64,000 nt of DNA from JBAJNL01 sp036881885 (GTDB lineage Bacteria; Pseudomonadota; Alphaproteobacteria; Holosporales; Hepatobacteraceae), in contig JBAJNL010000001.1 in NCBI GenBank assembly GCA_036881885.1, positions 14,893 through 78,892 of the forward strand, written 5' to 3'. Made by a program: the position numbers and the translations under genes. The notes below the pieces were generated by a model. It ran no database searches and had not been told where the DNA came from. It saw only the letters and a list, made by a program, of their open reading frames with translations. Positions within the stretch are counted from its first letter, which is position 1, and each line of letters opens with the position of its first letter. Below, piece after piece: positions 18,709 through 28,002 of this stretch.

Positions 18709-20043
18709 TTATAAGGTTTTAAGATTTTTTTTCTTTTTACAAGGGTGCAGTGACGTTTTTGCGCGTGCCACTGCCAGTGTATCACTGGGCACGTTTTGCG
18801 TTAGCGTGCTGCCGGCGCCCACAAAGGCGTTTTTTCCAATGGTTAAAGGTGCTATCAGCGCGGTGTTGCTGCCAATAAAAGCGTTTTCTTCAAGAACCGT
18901 TTGATGCTTTTTGGCGCCATCAAAATTGCATGTGATTGTGCCGGCTCCCACCAAAACATGATCTTTCAGTGTGGCGTCGCCCAAGTAGGTGTGGTGCTTG
19001 GCTTTAACTTTTTTACCAAGGGTGCTGCGTTTGACTTCAACAAAGTTCCCCAAAACCGTCTCTTGCCCCACGTGTGTTTTTTCTGACAAGTGGGCTGAAG
19101 GGCCAATGACAGCGTTCTTTTCCACGTGCGTGTGTGACAGGGTGCAAAACGATTTAATATGCGCGCCTTTCTCAATCACAACGCCGGGGCCAAAAACCAC
19201 AAAGGGGTCAATCACCACATCGGCGTCCAGCTGTGTGTCGCACGCTAAAAAAGTGGATGCTGGGTCTTTAAGGGTGACGCCGCGTGCCAAAGCTTCAGCG
19301 CGCAGCTCGTCTTGCAAAAGGGCCTCGCTGTGTGCCAAATCAGCCTTGGTGTTAATACCTAAAAACTTTTTGGCGCTGCCCTCGATAAAAAAGGTCTTTT
19401 GGTCGTTAAAAAGGGCATGCTCAACCAGCGCGGTTAAATAAAGCTCTTTGGTGGCGGGGCTTGGCGGGATATTGGTCAAAAGCTCAATGGCGGCGGGCGC
19501 ACACCACATAACGCCTGTGTGGCAAAGTGTTTCAGCTTTCTCAGCGGGGTTGGCGTCCTTTTCTTCCACAAGGCGCTTGACAAAACCCCTGTCATCTAAA
19601 AGACAGCGGCCATACCCTTTGGGGTCGTCGGGGCGCATGGCCACAAGGCCGATTGTCTCGTGCGCTGTTTTGGGGTGGTCCACAAGTTGGTGCAAAAGCA
19701 GTGCAGGCACCAAAGGGGCATCGCCCATCAATACCAACAGATTGGCGTCTTGATGGGTTGAGTGTTCTAGCGCATACAAAAGGGCATCGGCGGTGCCGCG
19801 TGGCTCGTCTTGTACCACAACCCGTCCGTTGCGTCCTTGCACCATGTCTTGAAACAGCGTCTCTTGCGTTAAAGCGTGCGAGGCTACCACAATCAGTTCC
19901 TCAGGCTCAAGCGCTGCAGCCGTTGTCAGCACATGATCTAAAATAGGTTTGCCTGCCAAAGGATGCAAAACCTTGGACGTTTGCGAGAGAAAACGTTTAC
20001 TCTGTCCAGCGGCTAAAATAACAAGGCGCAATGGGTCTTTCAC
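18709..20043 (-). CDS. glmU: Bifunctional GlmU: acetyltransferase and UDP-GlcNAc pyrophosphorylase
   Basis: A protein of 444 residues, normal for the family. It acetylates glucosamine-1-phosphate and couples it to UTP to form UDP-GlcNAc. The N-terminal nucleotidyltransferase domain carries LAAGQSKRF and the PLAGKPILDHV segment; the C-terminal half is a left-handed beta helix of hexapeptide repeats (VIGPSAHLSEKTHVGQETVLG and later) with NFDGAKKHQT near the acetyl-CoA site. It precedes glmS in a two-gene operon. Confidence 0.96.
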   Translation of the reverse strand: MKDPLRLVILAAGQSKRFLSQTSKVLHPLAGKPILDHVLTTAAALEPEELIVVASHALTQETLFQDMVQGRNGRVVVQDEPRGTADALLYALEHSTHQDANLLVLMGDAPLVPALLLHQLVDHPKTAHETIGLVAMRPDDPKGYGRCLLDDRGFVKRLVEEKDANPAEKAETLCHTGVMWCAPAAIELLTNIPPSPATKELYLTALVEHALFNDQKTFFIEGSAKKFLGINTKADLAHSEALLQDELRAEALARGVTLKDPASTFLACDTQLDADVVIDPFVVFGPGVVIEKGAHIKSFCTLSHTHVEKNAVIGPSAHLSEKTHVGQETVLGNFVEVKRSTLGKKVKAKHHTYLGDATLKDHVLVGAGTITCNFDGAKKHQTVLEENAFIGSNTALIAPLTIGKNAFVGAGSTLTQNVPSDTLAVARAKTSLHPCKKKKNLKTL

Positions 20044-20129
20044 AAAAGCCTATTGTTTTTGGGAACATTTGGACCTTTTTACCACAAGAACCCAGCCATG
20101 GTCAAAATTTTTAAGATGCCTTCTACACT

Positions 20130-20234
20130 GTCATTGCAAGGAGAAACGTTGTTTCGACGTGGCAATCCACCTGTGCTTTGGCCAATTGAGGTGCGCGGCA
20201 AGTGGATCACCCGGGGCTTCGCCTTTGCGATGAC
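20130..20234 (+). repeat. Palindromic repeat family A, copy 4
   Basis: Full-length copy from GTCATTGCAAGGAG through GACGTGGCAATCCACCTGTGC and AGTGGATCACCCGGGGC to CTTTGCGATGAC. It fills the gap between the glmU start and the end of the yejA-like gene, and ends only 10 bp from that stop codon. Confidence 0.85.
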
Positions 20235-20244
20235 ATTTTTGGTT

Positions 20245-22089
20245 TTAGGGTTTCTCGTACCACCAGGCATAAATTGAGGGCACAAAGATGCGCGTCAATT
20301 GCGGGTGGTGCATATGCGACCAAAAGGCCACGTGCTCGGTACCCCGATAAAAAAGAGGCGTCATAAAGTGTTGCGAGCGCAAGACACGGTCCAACAAACG
20401 CATCAGGGCCTGCTGCTCTTCTGATGTTTTCGAGTCAATAACACGGTCGCACAGCTCGTCAACCACTTTCAACGAAACGCCTGCATGATTGCGCGAGGGT
20501 ACATCGGCAAAGTAGCTGCCATAATAAAGCTCTTGCTCAACGCCCGGTGACAGGCCTGTGCCATAAAAGGTGATCATCATGTCATAATCACGCTTTAAAA
20601 CGCGGTCTTGATGTTGGGCGCTGTCAATCACTTGAAGGCGCAATGTAATGCCCGCTTTTTGCAAAACGCGTTTGTAAGACAAAACCAGCTTGTCAAAGCG
20701 GTTGCCGCTTAAAATCAGCGTCAGCACAAGCGGTTTGCCCGTTTTGGCATTGCGCATCAGGCCGTCTTTGTAAACCCATCCTGCCTGCTTTAAAAGGGCA
20801 TGGGCTTTTCTAATGGCCGGGCGCATGCCTTTACCTTGGCTTTCAAAAACAGGATCCAAGGTGTCCATTGCGCCATCGGGCAAAGGTGACTTCAGCGTGC
20901 CAAGCAAGGTCTTTTGTGCATCGGTTAATTCATCTTCAGCTTTAAAGGGGGTGTCGGCATAATGGCTGGCACTGCGTTGCAACGCATTATAGAACAGGTT
21001 TTTGTTGATCCAGTCAAAGTCAAACAAAAGGCCTAAGGCTTTGCGCACAAGGGGCTGGCCAAGAGGGGGGCGCTTTGAGTTATAAATCAAAAAGGCCACA
21101 ACCGCGGCATCGTTAAACGAGACCACCTGTGTTTTGACGCGGCCGTCAACCACTGCCCTGAAAGAGTAATTGTTGTGCCAGCATTGGGGGTCAGCCTCAG
21201 ACCAATAATGAATGTCGCCTGTTTTAAAGGCTTCAAAGGCGACGGTTGTCGAGCCAAAATACTCGTACGTTAAGGTGTCAAAGTTATAAAGGCCTTTTAC
21301 GCAAGGCAAATCTTTGCCCCAATAGTCGGCGCGGCGCTTAAACGTAATCGCGCGCCCTGCGTCAACCGCTTTGACGGCATAAGGGCCCGAGCCCAAGAAA
21401 GGTTTCATGCCGCGGTCAGTAAAGCCGTTTTCTTTGATGTCTTTTTCTGAAAGCACAATGCGTTGTGCAAGCACAAACGGTGCCTCGCGATCATAGGTGC
21501 CGTTGGGCAGGGGGTTAAAGGTAATCTTAACGGCATAGCGCGACAAAACGTCGATGCTTTTGATTTTTGCGGCATAGGTTTTATGGGTGGGGCCGCCTTC
21601 TTTGGCCAATGTTTCAAACGTAAACTTAACGTCCGAGGCCAAAACGGGTGATCCATCAGCAAAACGTGCTTTGGGGTTAATGTAATAAATCACCCACGAG
21701 CGATCTTCGGCTACCTCAACATATTGGGCCAAGCGCCCATAAAGGGTGTAGGGCTCAAAGGGACATTTTTCCATCAGTGTATCATAGGGAAGATAGTGAT
21801 AGCGGCCCACGCCCTCGGCGCAGGTGGCGCCTATCAAAAACGGATTCAGGGTGTCAAAACCATTTTTAATCACCGCAAAACGCACATCCCCACCTTTGGG
21901 TGCATCAGCGTTATAACCATCAAAGTGGGTAAAGCCCTCTTGATAGTTAGGTGTGCCCCGCATGGCGATGGCATGCACTTTTTTTGTGGGTTTATCTGCA
22001 GCATCAGCGTACAAAGATTGAAAACCGAGTACAAAAAGTACGCAAGGCAAGATTGCCTTCATCAGTGAGGGGTATTTTTGAAACAACAT
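20245..22089 (-). CDS. YejA-like extracellular solute-binding protein (family 5)
   Basis: A periplasmic oligopeptide-type binding protein of 614 residues. The signal peptide (about residues 10-30) is preceded by MLFQKYPSL; an AAAGG ribosome site supports the 22089 start. The YejA-like opening GTPNYQEGFTHFDGYNADAPKGGDVR and the later FDTLNPF, GSGPYAV and TFKRRADYWG are characteristic of SBP_bac_5 proteins. In YejABEF systems it delivers peptides (such as microcin C) to an inner-membrane ABC importer. No yejB, yejE or yejF is adjacent, so the permease must be elsewhere or missing. Confidence 0.88.
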   Translation of the reverse strand: MLFQKYPSLMKAILPCVLFVLGFQSLYADAADKPTKKVHAIAMRGTPNYQEGFTHFDGYNADAPKGGDVRFAVIKNGFDTLNPFLIGATCAEGVGRYHYLPYDTLMEKCPFEPYTLYGRLAQYVEVAEDRSWVIYYINPKARFADGSPVLASDVKFTFETLAKEGGPTHKTYAAKIKSIDVLSRYAVKITFNPLPNGTYDREAPFVLAQRIVLSEKDIKENGFTDRGMKPFLGSGPYAVKAVDAGRAITFKRRADYWGKDLPCVKGLYNFDTLTYEYFGSTTVAFEAFKTGDIHYWSEADPQCWHNNYSFRAVVDGRVKTQVVSFNDAAVVAFLIYNSKRPPLGQPLVRKALGLLFDFDWINKNLFYNALQRSASHYADTPFKAEDELTDAQKTLLGTLKSPLPDGAMDTLDPVFESQGKGMRPAIRKAHALLKQAGWVYKDGLMRNAKTGKPLVLTLILSGNRFDKLVLSYKRVLQKAGITLRLQVIDSAQHQDRVLKRDYDMMITFYGTGLSPGVEQELYYGSYFADVPSRNHAGVSLKVVDELCDRVIDSKTSEEQQALMRLLDRVLRSQHFMTPLFYRGTEHVAFWSHMHHPQLTRIFVPSIYAWWYEKP

Positions 22090-22194
22090 GTTGAACCTTT
22101 AAGGACGTCAAGAAGCTAGGATTCAAACCTTTAGGCGCTTCTCTTTTGTTTTTATTGTGGTTACCATAGTCCCCATGGCCAGTGCAAGCACACG

Positions 22195-23535
22195 ATGACA
22201 AAGTCAAAGAAAACAACCACAAACGAAGATGTTCCGACGGCAAATCTAAGACGCACGTTAAAAACCGCAGGCGTTTTTGGAAAAATTTTCCTTAAAGGTC
22301 TTGAAGAGCGTTTAGGCAAAGAGCCCGATCATCAAAAGCTGGCAGAGGCGTTGACAAAAGATTTGGGCGCCTTTAAAGGTCCCTTGATGAAAATAGGGCA
22401 AATTTTGGCAACAGTGCCAGGGATGTTGCCGCCGGCCTATGCCGAGGCCTTTTTGACCCTTAGCAACCAGGCACCACCCATGGGCCCTTTGTTTATGAAG
22501 CGCAGAATGGCGGCTGAATTAGGCGCTGACTGGCAAGCAAAGTTTAAAACGTTTGATCCAAAGCCGACGTTTGCCGCCTCGCTTGGACAAATTCACAAAG
22601 CACAAACGCTAAAGGGTGAAGCGGTGGCCGTTAAGCTGCAGTACCCGCACATGGAAGAGGTGATTGCAACGGATCTGCGTCACCTGGCTTTTTTGTGCCG
22701 CCTTTACGAACGTTTTGGCAAAGCCCTTTTCACCCAAAACCTGCAGGCCGAGCTGAAGGATCGTCTGTATGAAGAGCTTGACTATGCGCAAGAGGCGCGC
22801 CACACCACGTGGTTTCAAGCGGCCCTTGAAGACGAAGAGGGCGTTTTGGTACCGTCGGTTTACCCAAGCCTTTCAACAAAGCGTCTTTTAACGCTGTCTT
22901 GGCTTGAGGGTGTGCCGCTTTTGCAGTTTCAAAAAGCCTCGCAACCGGTGCGCGAAAAGCTGGGGCGCAGGCTTTTTCGGGCTTGGTGGCGCCCTTTTTA
23001 TCAGCTGGGTTTGCTGCATGGCGACCCACACCTTGGCAACTACACCGTTTGCCACAAAACCCATGCGATCAATCTTTTGGACTTTGGCTGTGTGCGCGTG
23101 TTTGCGCCGCGCGTGATCGAAGGCATCTTGCTTTTGTTCAAGGGCCTGCAGCAAAAAGATGATGCACTGATGCACAAAGCCTATACAAAAATTGGCTTTC
23201 AAAAGCTGTCGCCTGCCTTAATGAAAGCGCTTAATTTGTGGGCTGGTTTTTTATATGCGCCGCTTTTGGATGATACAAAGCGTCCCCTGATGCATGATAT
23301 CAGCGGTGACGAGGGGCGCGCGGTGGCGCTTGAGGTGCACCAGATTTTGCGTGCCGAAGGCGGCGTGATGCCCCCCCGAGAGTTTGTGTTTCTAGATCGG
23401 GCTGCGGTGGGCATTGGATCAGCCCTCACACGCCTTGGCGTGCAGCTTAACTGGCACAGGCTTTTTCTTGACTTAACCCAAGGCTTTCACGCCAAAACCA
23501 TGCAAGAAAAACAAAAGCAACTCTTAAACCTCTAG
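22195..23535 (+). CDS. ABC1/ADCK (UbiB-like) atypical kinase
   Basis: A protein of 446 residues of the ABC1 (AarF/UbiB/ADCK) family. It shows the family KxGQ motif (GPLMKIGQILAT, about 64-75), the Ala-rich nucleotide loop FAASLGQIHKA, the lysine VAVKLQYP, the ELDYAQEARH segment, the catalytic-type HGDPHLGNY and the metal-binding LLDFGCVR. Members support ubiquinone biosynthesis or lipid homeostasis by an ATPase-like activity. It lacks the C-terminal transmembrane helices of UbiB and stands alone, away from ubi genes, so its exact process is not shown here. Confidence 0.9.
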   Translation: MTKSKKTTTNEDVPTANLRRTLKTAGVFGKIFLKGLEERLGKEPDHQKLAEALTKDLGAFKGPLMKIGQILATVPGMLPPAYAEAFLTLSNQAPPMGPLFMKRRMAAELGADWQAKFKTFDPKPTFAASLGQIHKAQTLKGEAVAVKLQYPHMEEVIATDLRHLAFLCRLYERFGKALFTQNLQAELKDRLYEELDYAQEARHTTWFQAALEDEEGVLVPSVYPSLSTKRLLTLSWLEGVPLLQFQKASQPVREKLGRRLFRAWWRPFYQLGLLHGDPHLGNYTVCHKTHAINLLDFGCVRVFAPRVIEGILLLFKGLQQKDDALMHKAYTKIGFQKLSPALMKALNLWAGFLYAPLLDDTKRPLMHDISGDEGRAVALEVHQILRAEGGVMPPREFVFLDRAAVGIGSALTRLGVQLNWHRLFLDLTQGFHAKTMQEKQKQLLNL

Positions 23536-23646
23536 TGTTTTGTACAATTTTTTTAGAATAGTTGTTAAGTATTTGTTATTCTTGACTTAATGTGAAAAAT
23601 AATGAATATATTTTGACTAAATAGCCATGATGATTCAAACGGTTAA

Positions 23647-25491
23647 GTGAAAAAAATTTACAATATGGGTGTGCTGTGTTTTGCAGGCCTTTTGGGTACA
23701 ACACAAATAGGCCTTGCAACCTCTCCGCGTGCATCTGACAGCGACATTGACCATGACCTTGTAGAGGGGAGGCGCGCATCTCAGAATTCAGGCAATTCGC
23801 TGGCACCCCAGTCCTCAGCACCTTCTTCAGGGGCGCCCTTTGGTGAAATACCGCCAAACCAAGAAGTCCTTTTAGGCAGGGTGTCTTCTCTTTCAACCGG
23901 GCCATCCCAGGCAAGTGTGGCCACACAGCCTGACAGCCCACCCCTTGCACAGGCTCAATTGAAAATCACGCCTACCAAGCGCCAAAGAGACGGTTCTTCC
24001 GAGAAAGACAAAGCCATGACGCCGTCGCGCAAAAAAAGGCGTACTAAAGAGGAAAACGCCGAAGACACGGCGACAAGCGCCGAGGTGCAGGAAATGGCGG
24101 TTCAGCTGCGCAAACAGATTAGCGATTTTCTTTTGCAAGGCGGTGGCGGTATCCCTTTTATCGAAACGGGTGTTTTGGTTGAGGCTGTGATGAATGGTGG
24201 GCTAAGGCCCAGCAGTCATCAACAGCCAATCACAGATGACGAGGCGATGTGTTACACACACGAGGAAGGGATGCATTTTAATGCATTGAAAGCCATAACG
24301 CCTCGGATGTGGTGTGAGCTTTTGTCCAAAACAACACTGGTTATTAGCGGCAGCGGGACGGTACATCAGCCTGTGTTTAATCTTTCTTTTTTAAACACCT
24401 TGTGTCTTGTAAACTGTTCTGTGGTGAAAGAGCTTCCCGCCGCACCGCATCTTAAAACATTGGTGTTACATGGGTGCACGGTCATCCCACCCATTCAAGA
24501 TCAGCCAGGGCTTAAAACGCTGGATATTGCATCAGACACAACGAATGGCCAAATTCCAACCCTTAACAACTTGCCGTCTTTGGAAAGTCTTTTGCTGAAA
24601 GGGCCTGTAACCGAAAAGGGAGAACCCTTTAGCTACAGCGGTTCTCTAAAATTGCTTAACTTAACCAAGTTAGTGTTGGATTTAGAGATTGGGCGCCCAC
24701 GGTTTAACGTCATGGGCCCGTTGCCGAATCTGCAAACACTGCATATCAAAAGCGCCGATCTTACAGACTATCAAATATCAGATGGGTTGGAGCATTATAC
24801 AGTCCTTAAAACACTGGTGCTTGAAAACTATTATGGGAATCTTGAGATCACACATCGGCATATTAGTCAATTGACCGTGGTGTGCTCTGATGTGTTGCTG
24901 CAGTTAGGGCAGTTGCCAAACTTGGAAAGTCTTTATCTCAGTGGTGTGGATACGCAAGATGGCTTTGAGCCCCTCATGGCACCAGAAAAGATTGGTCCTT
25001 ATCCTTATCTTAAAGAGATTGTTTTAAGGCATTGTGTTACAACCGCCACTGTGCATAAGACGCCCTACCTTAGGTGTCTGCGGGTTGAAGGGGTTAACAG
25101 CATTAAGAAGCTTCAGAACCTTCCCTCGCTTGAAAGCCTATCGTTAGATTTTCATGTGCTTTTTTCTAAATTGACTCTAAATAAGCTGCCAGCTCTTTCA
25201 AAGCTGTGTATCCATTTTCTCAAAAGACAGAATGAAGCGGTGGACGGTTTCCAACTGGCCTCTTTCGAACAAATCACAGAACCGGGCAAGCTTTTGTCTT
25301 CAGCGCTTTTCATCCAGGTAGCCCTGCCTTCATTAAAAAAGATGAATCTTACATTTGGCGCCCATAGCGAAGTCGATTTTGACACCTTAAGCGAAAAAGA
25401 CCAAGCTAAAGTCGAGTTGTTACCTGTGCAAAAAATCAAGCTCCCCAAGCTTGAAACCTTCCGCGTTTACAACCTCTTGTCACGCACATAA
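23647..25491 (+). CDS. Exported LRR protein with a bipartite nuclear-localisation-like signal
   Basis: A protein of 614 residues. GTG at 23647 is chosen because it supplies the basic MKKIYN n-region before the signal peptide core (VLCFAGLLGTTQIGLA). Residues 30-110 are a disordered Ser/Pro/Ala linker. Residues 111-132 contain two basic clusters (KRQR and RKKRR, with PSRKKRR matching a classical monopartite NLS) separated by 13 residues, the layout of a bipartite NLS. Residues about 215-600 are irregular LRRs (LKTLVLHGCTV, LESLLLKGPV, LESLYLSGVD). The architecture suggests an exported protein meant to act in a host nucleus; this is inference. It is the longest of the LRR group and its repeats resemble those at 28.7-30.1 kb. 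Confidence 0.68.
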   Translation: MKKIYNMGVLCFAGLLGTTQIGLATSPRASDSDIDHDLVEGRRASQNSGNSLAPQSSAPSSGAPFGEIPPNQEVLLGRVSSLSTGPSQASVATQPDSPPLAQAQLKITPTKRQRDGSSEKDKAMTPSRKKRRTKEENAEDTATSAEVQEMAVQLRKQISDFLLQGGGGIPFIETGVLVEAVMNGGLRPSSHQQPITDDEAMCYTHEEGMHFNALKAITPRMWCELLSKTTLVISGSGTVHQPVFNLSFLNTLCLVNCSVVKELPAAPHLKTLVLHGCTVIPPIQDQPGLKTLDIASDTTNGQIPTLNNLPSLESLLLKGPVTEKGEPFSYSGSLKLLNLTKLVLDLEIGRPRFNVMGPLPNLQTLHIKSADLTDYQISDGLEHYTVLKTLVLENYYGNLEITHRHISQLTVVCSDVLLQLGQLPNLESLYLSGVDTQDGFEPLMAPEKIGPYPYLKEIVLRHCVTTATVHKTPYLRCLRVEGVNSIKKLQNLPSLESLSLDFHVLFSKLTLNKLPALSKLCIHFLKRQNEAVDGFQLASFEQITEPGKLLSSALFIQVALPSLKKMNLTFGAHSEVDFDTLSEKDQAKVELLPVQKIKLPKLETFRVYNLLSRT

Positions 25492-25553
25492 AGCAGCGGT
25501 TGCTTAAGCGCTTTTTTGCCGACAAGCGATACACCTAGACTTTGTCTGGCGCC

Positions 25554-26318
25554 TTAAAGCTTCCGCTTTCTTTTATATAAATTAAGCGACAGGGGCGTGC
25601 CTTTGATGTCTAAAACCGATGGAATAACCAGAGGCTGTTCACCACTGACATTATCCCACACCGCATCATCGGGTTGTCCGCCTAGCGTTTGACCGCGATC
25701 ATCAATCGAAATAATTTTAGACCCCTTAAACAAAGACAGATCCGGATAATGATCGCAGCAAAGGCATGAAAGCAGCAAAACCTTACGCTTGGGATGCGCT
25801 TCTATGGCGCTGTGCATGTCCAGAGGTACAATGTCTGTATAGTGTATGTTGGGGACGGTGATATCGGTTGCAAGAACATCAACGCCTTTCTTCTTCAAAA
25901 GGCCCTCTAACAAACCACCGCCGCAGCCCACCGAAAGCATTTTATCACGGCCAATAAAGCGGACGATAGCCTTCAAGTCTTGTGTGCTTGGGCACACGCC
26001 ACCGTATGTGTGACTTAAAGATGCGCTAAGGCGCCTGTTATAAAGCGTTCTTGCATTGTGCATTGTTGGCGTGTCATAGCTTGACGTGATTGAGTTAATT
26101 TGATGTTGCTGCTGCAGGGCGCTTTGAAAGCCTTGGTAATGCTGCATAATAGGGCGCGTCGGCAACGGCACTTCAAAGCCGGCTGGCCTGCCAGAAGCAG
26201 ACACAAGCGGCTGCGTGTGATCCTCGAGTCTGCTGAACTTAGACTGCGTTTCGCCTCCACAACAGACAAAGCTAAAAGCTTGCGGCACCACACACATGAT
26301 GAATATTTTTTTTTTCAT
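25554..26318 (-). CDS. Exported protein with a SAM-methyltransferase fold
   Basis: A protein of 254 residues from ATG at 26318, chosen because it opens a signal peptide (MKKKIFIMCVVPQAFSFVCC). After a Gln-rich helical stretch (about 60-105), residues 118-155 read as the nucleotide-binding half of a class I SAM methyltransferase: SVGCGGG (129-135) followed about 16 residues later by an acidic TD (151-152). Later strands (KVLLLSCLCCDHYPDLSLFKGSKIISIDD) complete the fold. Substrate unknown. It is a paralogue of the gene at 26825-27628; the two lie on either side of tRNA-Asn, both on the minus strand. Exported methyltransferases are unusual because SAM is cytoplasmic, so a host target is possible. 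Confidence 0.62.
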   Translation of the reverse strand: MKKKIFIMCVVPQAFSFVCCGGETQSKFSRLEDHTQPLVSASGRPAGFEVPLPTRPIMQHYQGFQSALQQQHQINSITSSYDTPTMHNARTLYNRRLSASLSHTYGGVCPSTQDLKAIVRFIGRDKMLSVGCGGGLLEGLLKKKGVDVLATDITVPNIHYTDIVPLDMHSAIEAHPKRKVLLLSCLCCDHYPDLSLFKGSKIISIDDRGQTLGGQPDDAVWDNVSGEQPLVIPSVLDIKGTPLSLNLYKRKRKL

Positions 26319-26671
26319 AAAAAACAACCTCCACTGACTTTTTGAGATCATTTTTATTCTTTTTAGATAAAAAATGTCTATTTTTGTTTAAAAAATTGAA
26401 AACATGATGTTTTTCAGTTTATGAAATGGGGAACCCTTCCACGTTGTCATGGCGAATAGCCCTTTGGGACACCGCGGCGTGCCCCTAAATCGTCATTGCG
26501 AGGAGAAATCTTGATTTCGACGCGGCAATCTATGTGTGCGTCACAGTCAAGATAGCTTTAAGCGTGTTTGCGGGCAGATCTGACATAAAAAGCGCATCAC
26601 GCTTGGTCAAATCAGTGTTTGGTTTTTTTGCTTGAGGGGAGGGGGGCTCTTTTGATATAAAGGGGGTGTGT
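26319..26671. other. Intergenic region before tRNA-Asn
   Basis: An AT-rich leader (26330-26420) belongs to the exported methyltransferase-like gene. A partial family A repeat follows at 26492-26532. The last 70 bp before the tRNA presumably hold its promoter; no ORF was recognised. Confidence 0.5.
26492..26532 (+). repeat. Palindromic repeat family A, copy 5 (left half only)
   Basis: GTCATTGCGAGGAG, TTTCGACGCGGCAATC, then the similarity stops. Degenerate right-half-like sequence (GTCATGGCGAATAGCC) lies 50 bp before it. Confidence 0.65.
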
Positions 26672-26747
26672 TCCTCGGTAGCTCAGTTGGTAGAGCAAGT
26701 GGCTGTTAACCACTGGGTCGCTGGTTCGAGTCCGGCCCGAGGAGCCA
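26672..26747 (+). tRNA. tRNA-Asn (GTT)
   Basis: 76 nt: TCCTCGGTAGCTCAGTTGG at the start, anticodon loop CTGTTAA between AGTGG and CCACT giving anticodon GTT, T arm GGTTCGAGTCC, acceptor CCGAGGA and encoded CCA. Confidence 0.95.
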
Positions 26748-26824
26748 GTTGGCCCTTTGCTGAGCTTTGTGCATGGTGACTCAAAGCGCAGGAAAGGTGT
26801 GCTATTTGAAAAATTTTTGCCTCC

Positions 26825-27628
26825 TCAACAGCGTATGCAAGATGACCTCAAGTTTTTTCTGCGATACAGGTGCAAGCGAATCGGTGGCGAATGGGATGTG
26901 CCGTGTGGCGCAAGATCTAAAAAAGACTTTAAGACAGGCCCATCGTGTGGTACCTCTTCCCATATGTTAGGGTCAGGGGTAAAACCGACATCGTTGCCCT
27001 GATTGTCAATGCAGATAAGGCGGCTCCCCTTAAAGGCCGAGATATCAGGCATGTTCACCGGCAGAATGTTTGAGAGCAAAAGGATGTCTTTATCCGGATT
27101 GTCTTTTAAGGCCTGTTTCGGACTTTGTTCGAGCACATGGGTATAGCGCTTGGGCTTCTTTCTTTTGCAAACTCCTTTGTTGCTTTCTGTCGCAATAACA
27201 TCAACGTGATTGTTGCGCAGCATCCACGGTGTGTAGGCAGATCCAGCCTCAAGGGATAACACGCTATCTTTTTGTGAAAAAGGACTATGTTCTCTAATAA
27301 ACTCAAGGATGCGAGGAAGTGCTGGTGTGGGGTCAGCACCTTCGAATTTTTGTCTAAGGGTAAGATATTCCTTGTCTTGGATAAAGGAACCAAGGCCTGG
27401 ATATGAGGTGTCGTAAGCCTTGGCATTGTTGAAGGACACTTCAAAGTCTTGGGGGTAAGCAATAGGGTTTGCATTCGCTTCTAGTCTTTGCGGGGTCAGT
27501 GTCTTGGACGAATCCCCTGATAAAAGATGTTCTTTTTCTATATTGGCTTTAGAAGCGCCCCCACCAGCATAGCATCCAAAGTTACCTACCTGCTGCAAGA
27601 TACACAGCAACACAATTGTTTTTTTCAT
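26825..27628 (-). CDS. Exported degenerate methyltransferase-fold protein (paralogue)
   Basis: A protein of 267 residues with a signal peptide (MKKTIVLLCILQQVGNFGC). It aligns end to end by eye with the product of 25554-26318: the LPRILEFIREH/LKAIVRFIGRD helix, VLSLEAGSAYT where the paralogue has SVGCGGG, HVDVIATES against VDVLATDI, then FKGSRLICIDNQGNDVG against FKGSKIISIDDRGQTLG. The glycine-rich SAM loop is lost (LEAGSAY), so it may not bind SAM and could be a partner or decoy. The function is unknown. Confidence 0.65.
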   Translation of the reverse strand: MKKTIVLLCILQQVGNFGCYAGGGASKANIEKEHLLSGDSSKTLTPQRLEANANPIAYPQDFEVSFNNAKAYDTSYPGLGSFIQDKEYLTLRQKFEGADPTPALPRILEFIREHSPFSQKDSVLSLEAGSAYTPWMLRNNHVDVIATESNKGVCKRKKPKRYTHVLEQSPKQALKDNPDKDILLLSNILPVNMPDISAFKGSRLICIDNQGNDVGFTPDPNIWEEVPHDGPVLKSFLDLAPHGTSHSPPIRLHLYRRKNLRSSCIRC

Positions 27629-27985
27629 GTCTATCTACCCCTGTTGATTCAGAACAAACCACGCCATCACGCGCAAGTAGAAAGGCTGATATATTCTAAA
27701 TATAAAAAAACCCTTAAAGGATATAAATCTAAATAATGGTATTTATTTTTATCTATAATATACAATAGCAAGGTGTTTGACGTGCGATCACACGTGTGGG
27801 CTGTGTGCAACGGCGCACAACATAACACTTAAAACCTTAAGTGCGATGTTCAGCTTTCGGTGTAAAAGGGGATGTGGCTGCGGTCTTTGTCATCAAACTT
27901 GGCGCGGTGAGACGACACCATGCACACATGATCGCCGTATAAATCTGCAGGAATCGCCTTTGCAGCATTAATGGGGTCGCAGTCG
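27629..27985. other. Intergenic region without recognised features
   Basis: About 360 bp between two minus-strand exported-protein genes. The part near 27690-27775 is AT-rich and probably the leader and promoter of the upstream-side gene. I see no credible ORF, RNA or repeat in it. Confidence 0.45.
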
Positions 27986-28002
27986 TCACCCAAAGCCGGT
28001 GG

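Noticed and set aside
16676..18710. glmS ribozyme or riboswitch upstream of glmS
   Set aside because: Only 33 bp separate glmU and glmS, with no room for the structure, and none is expected in this group.
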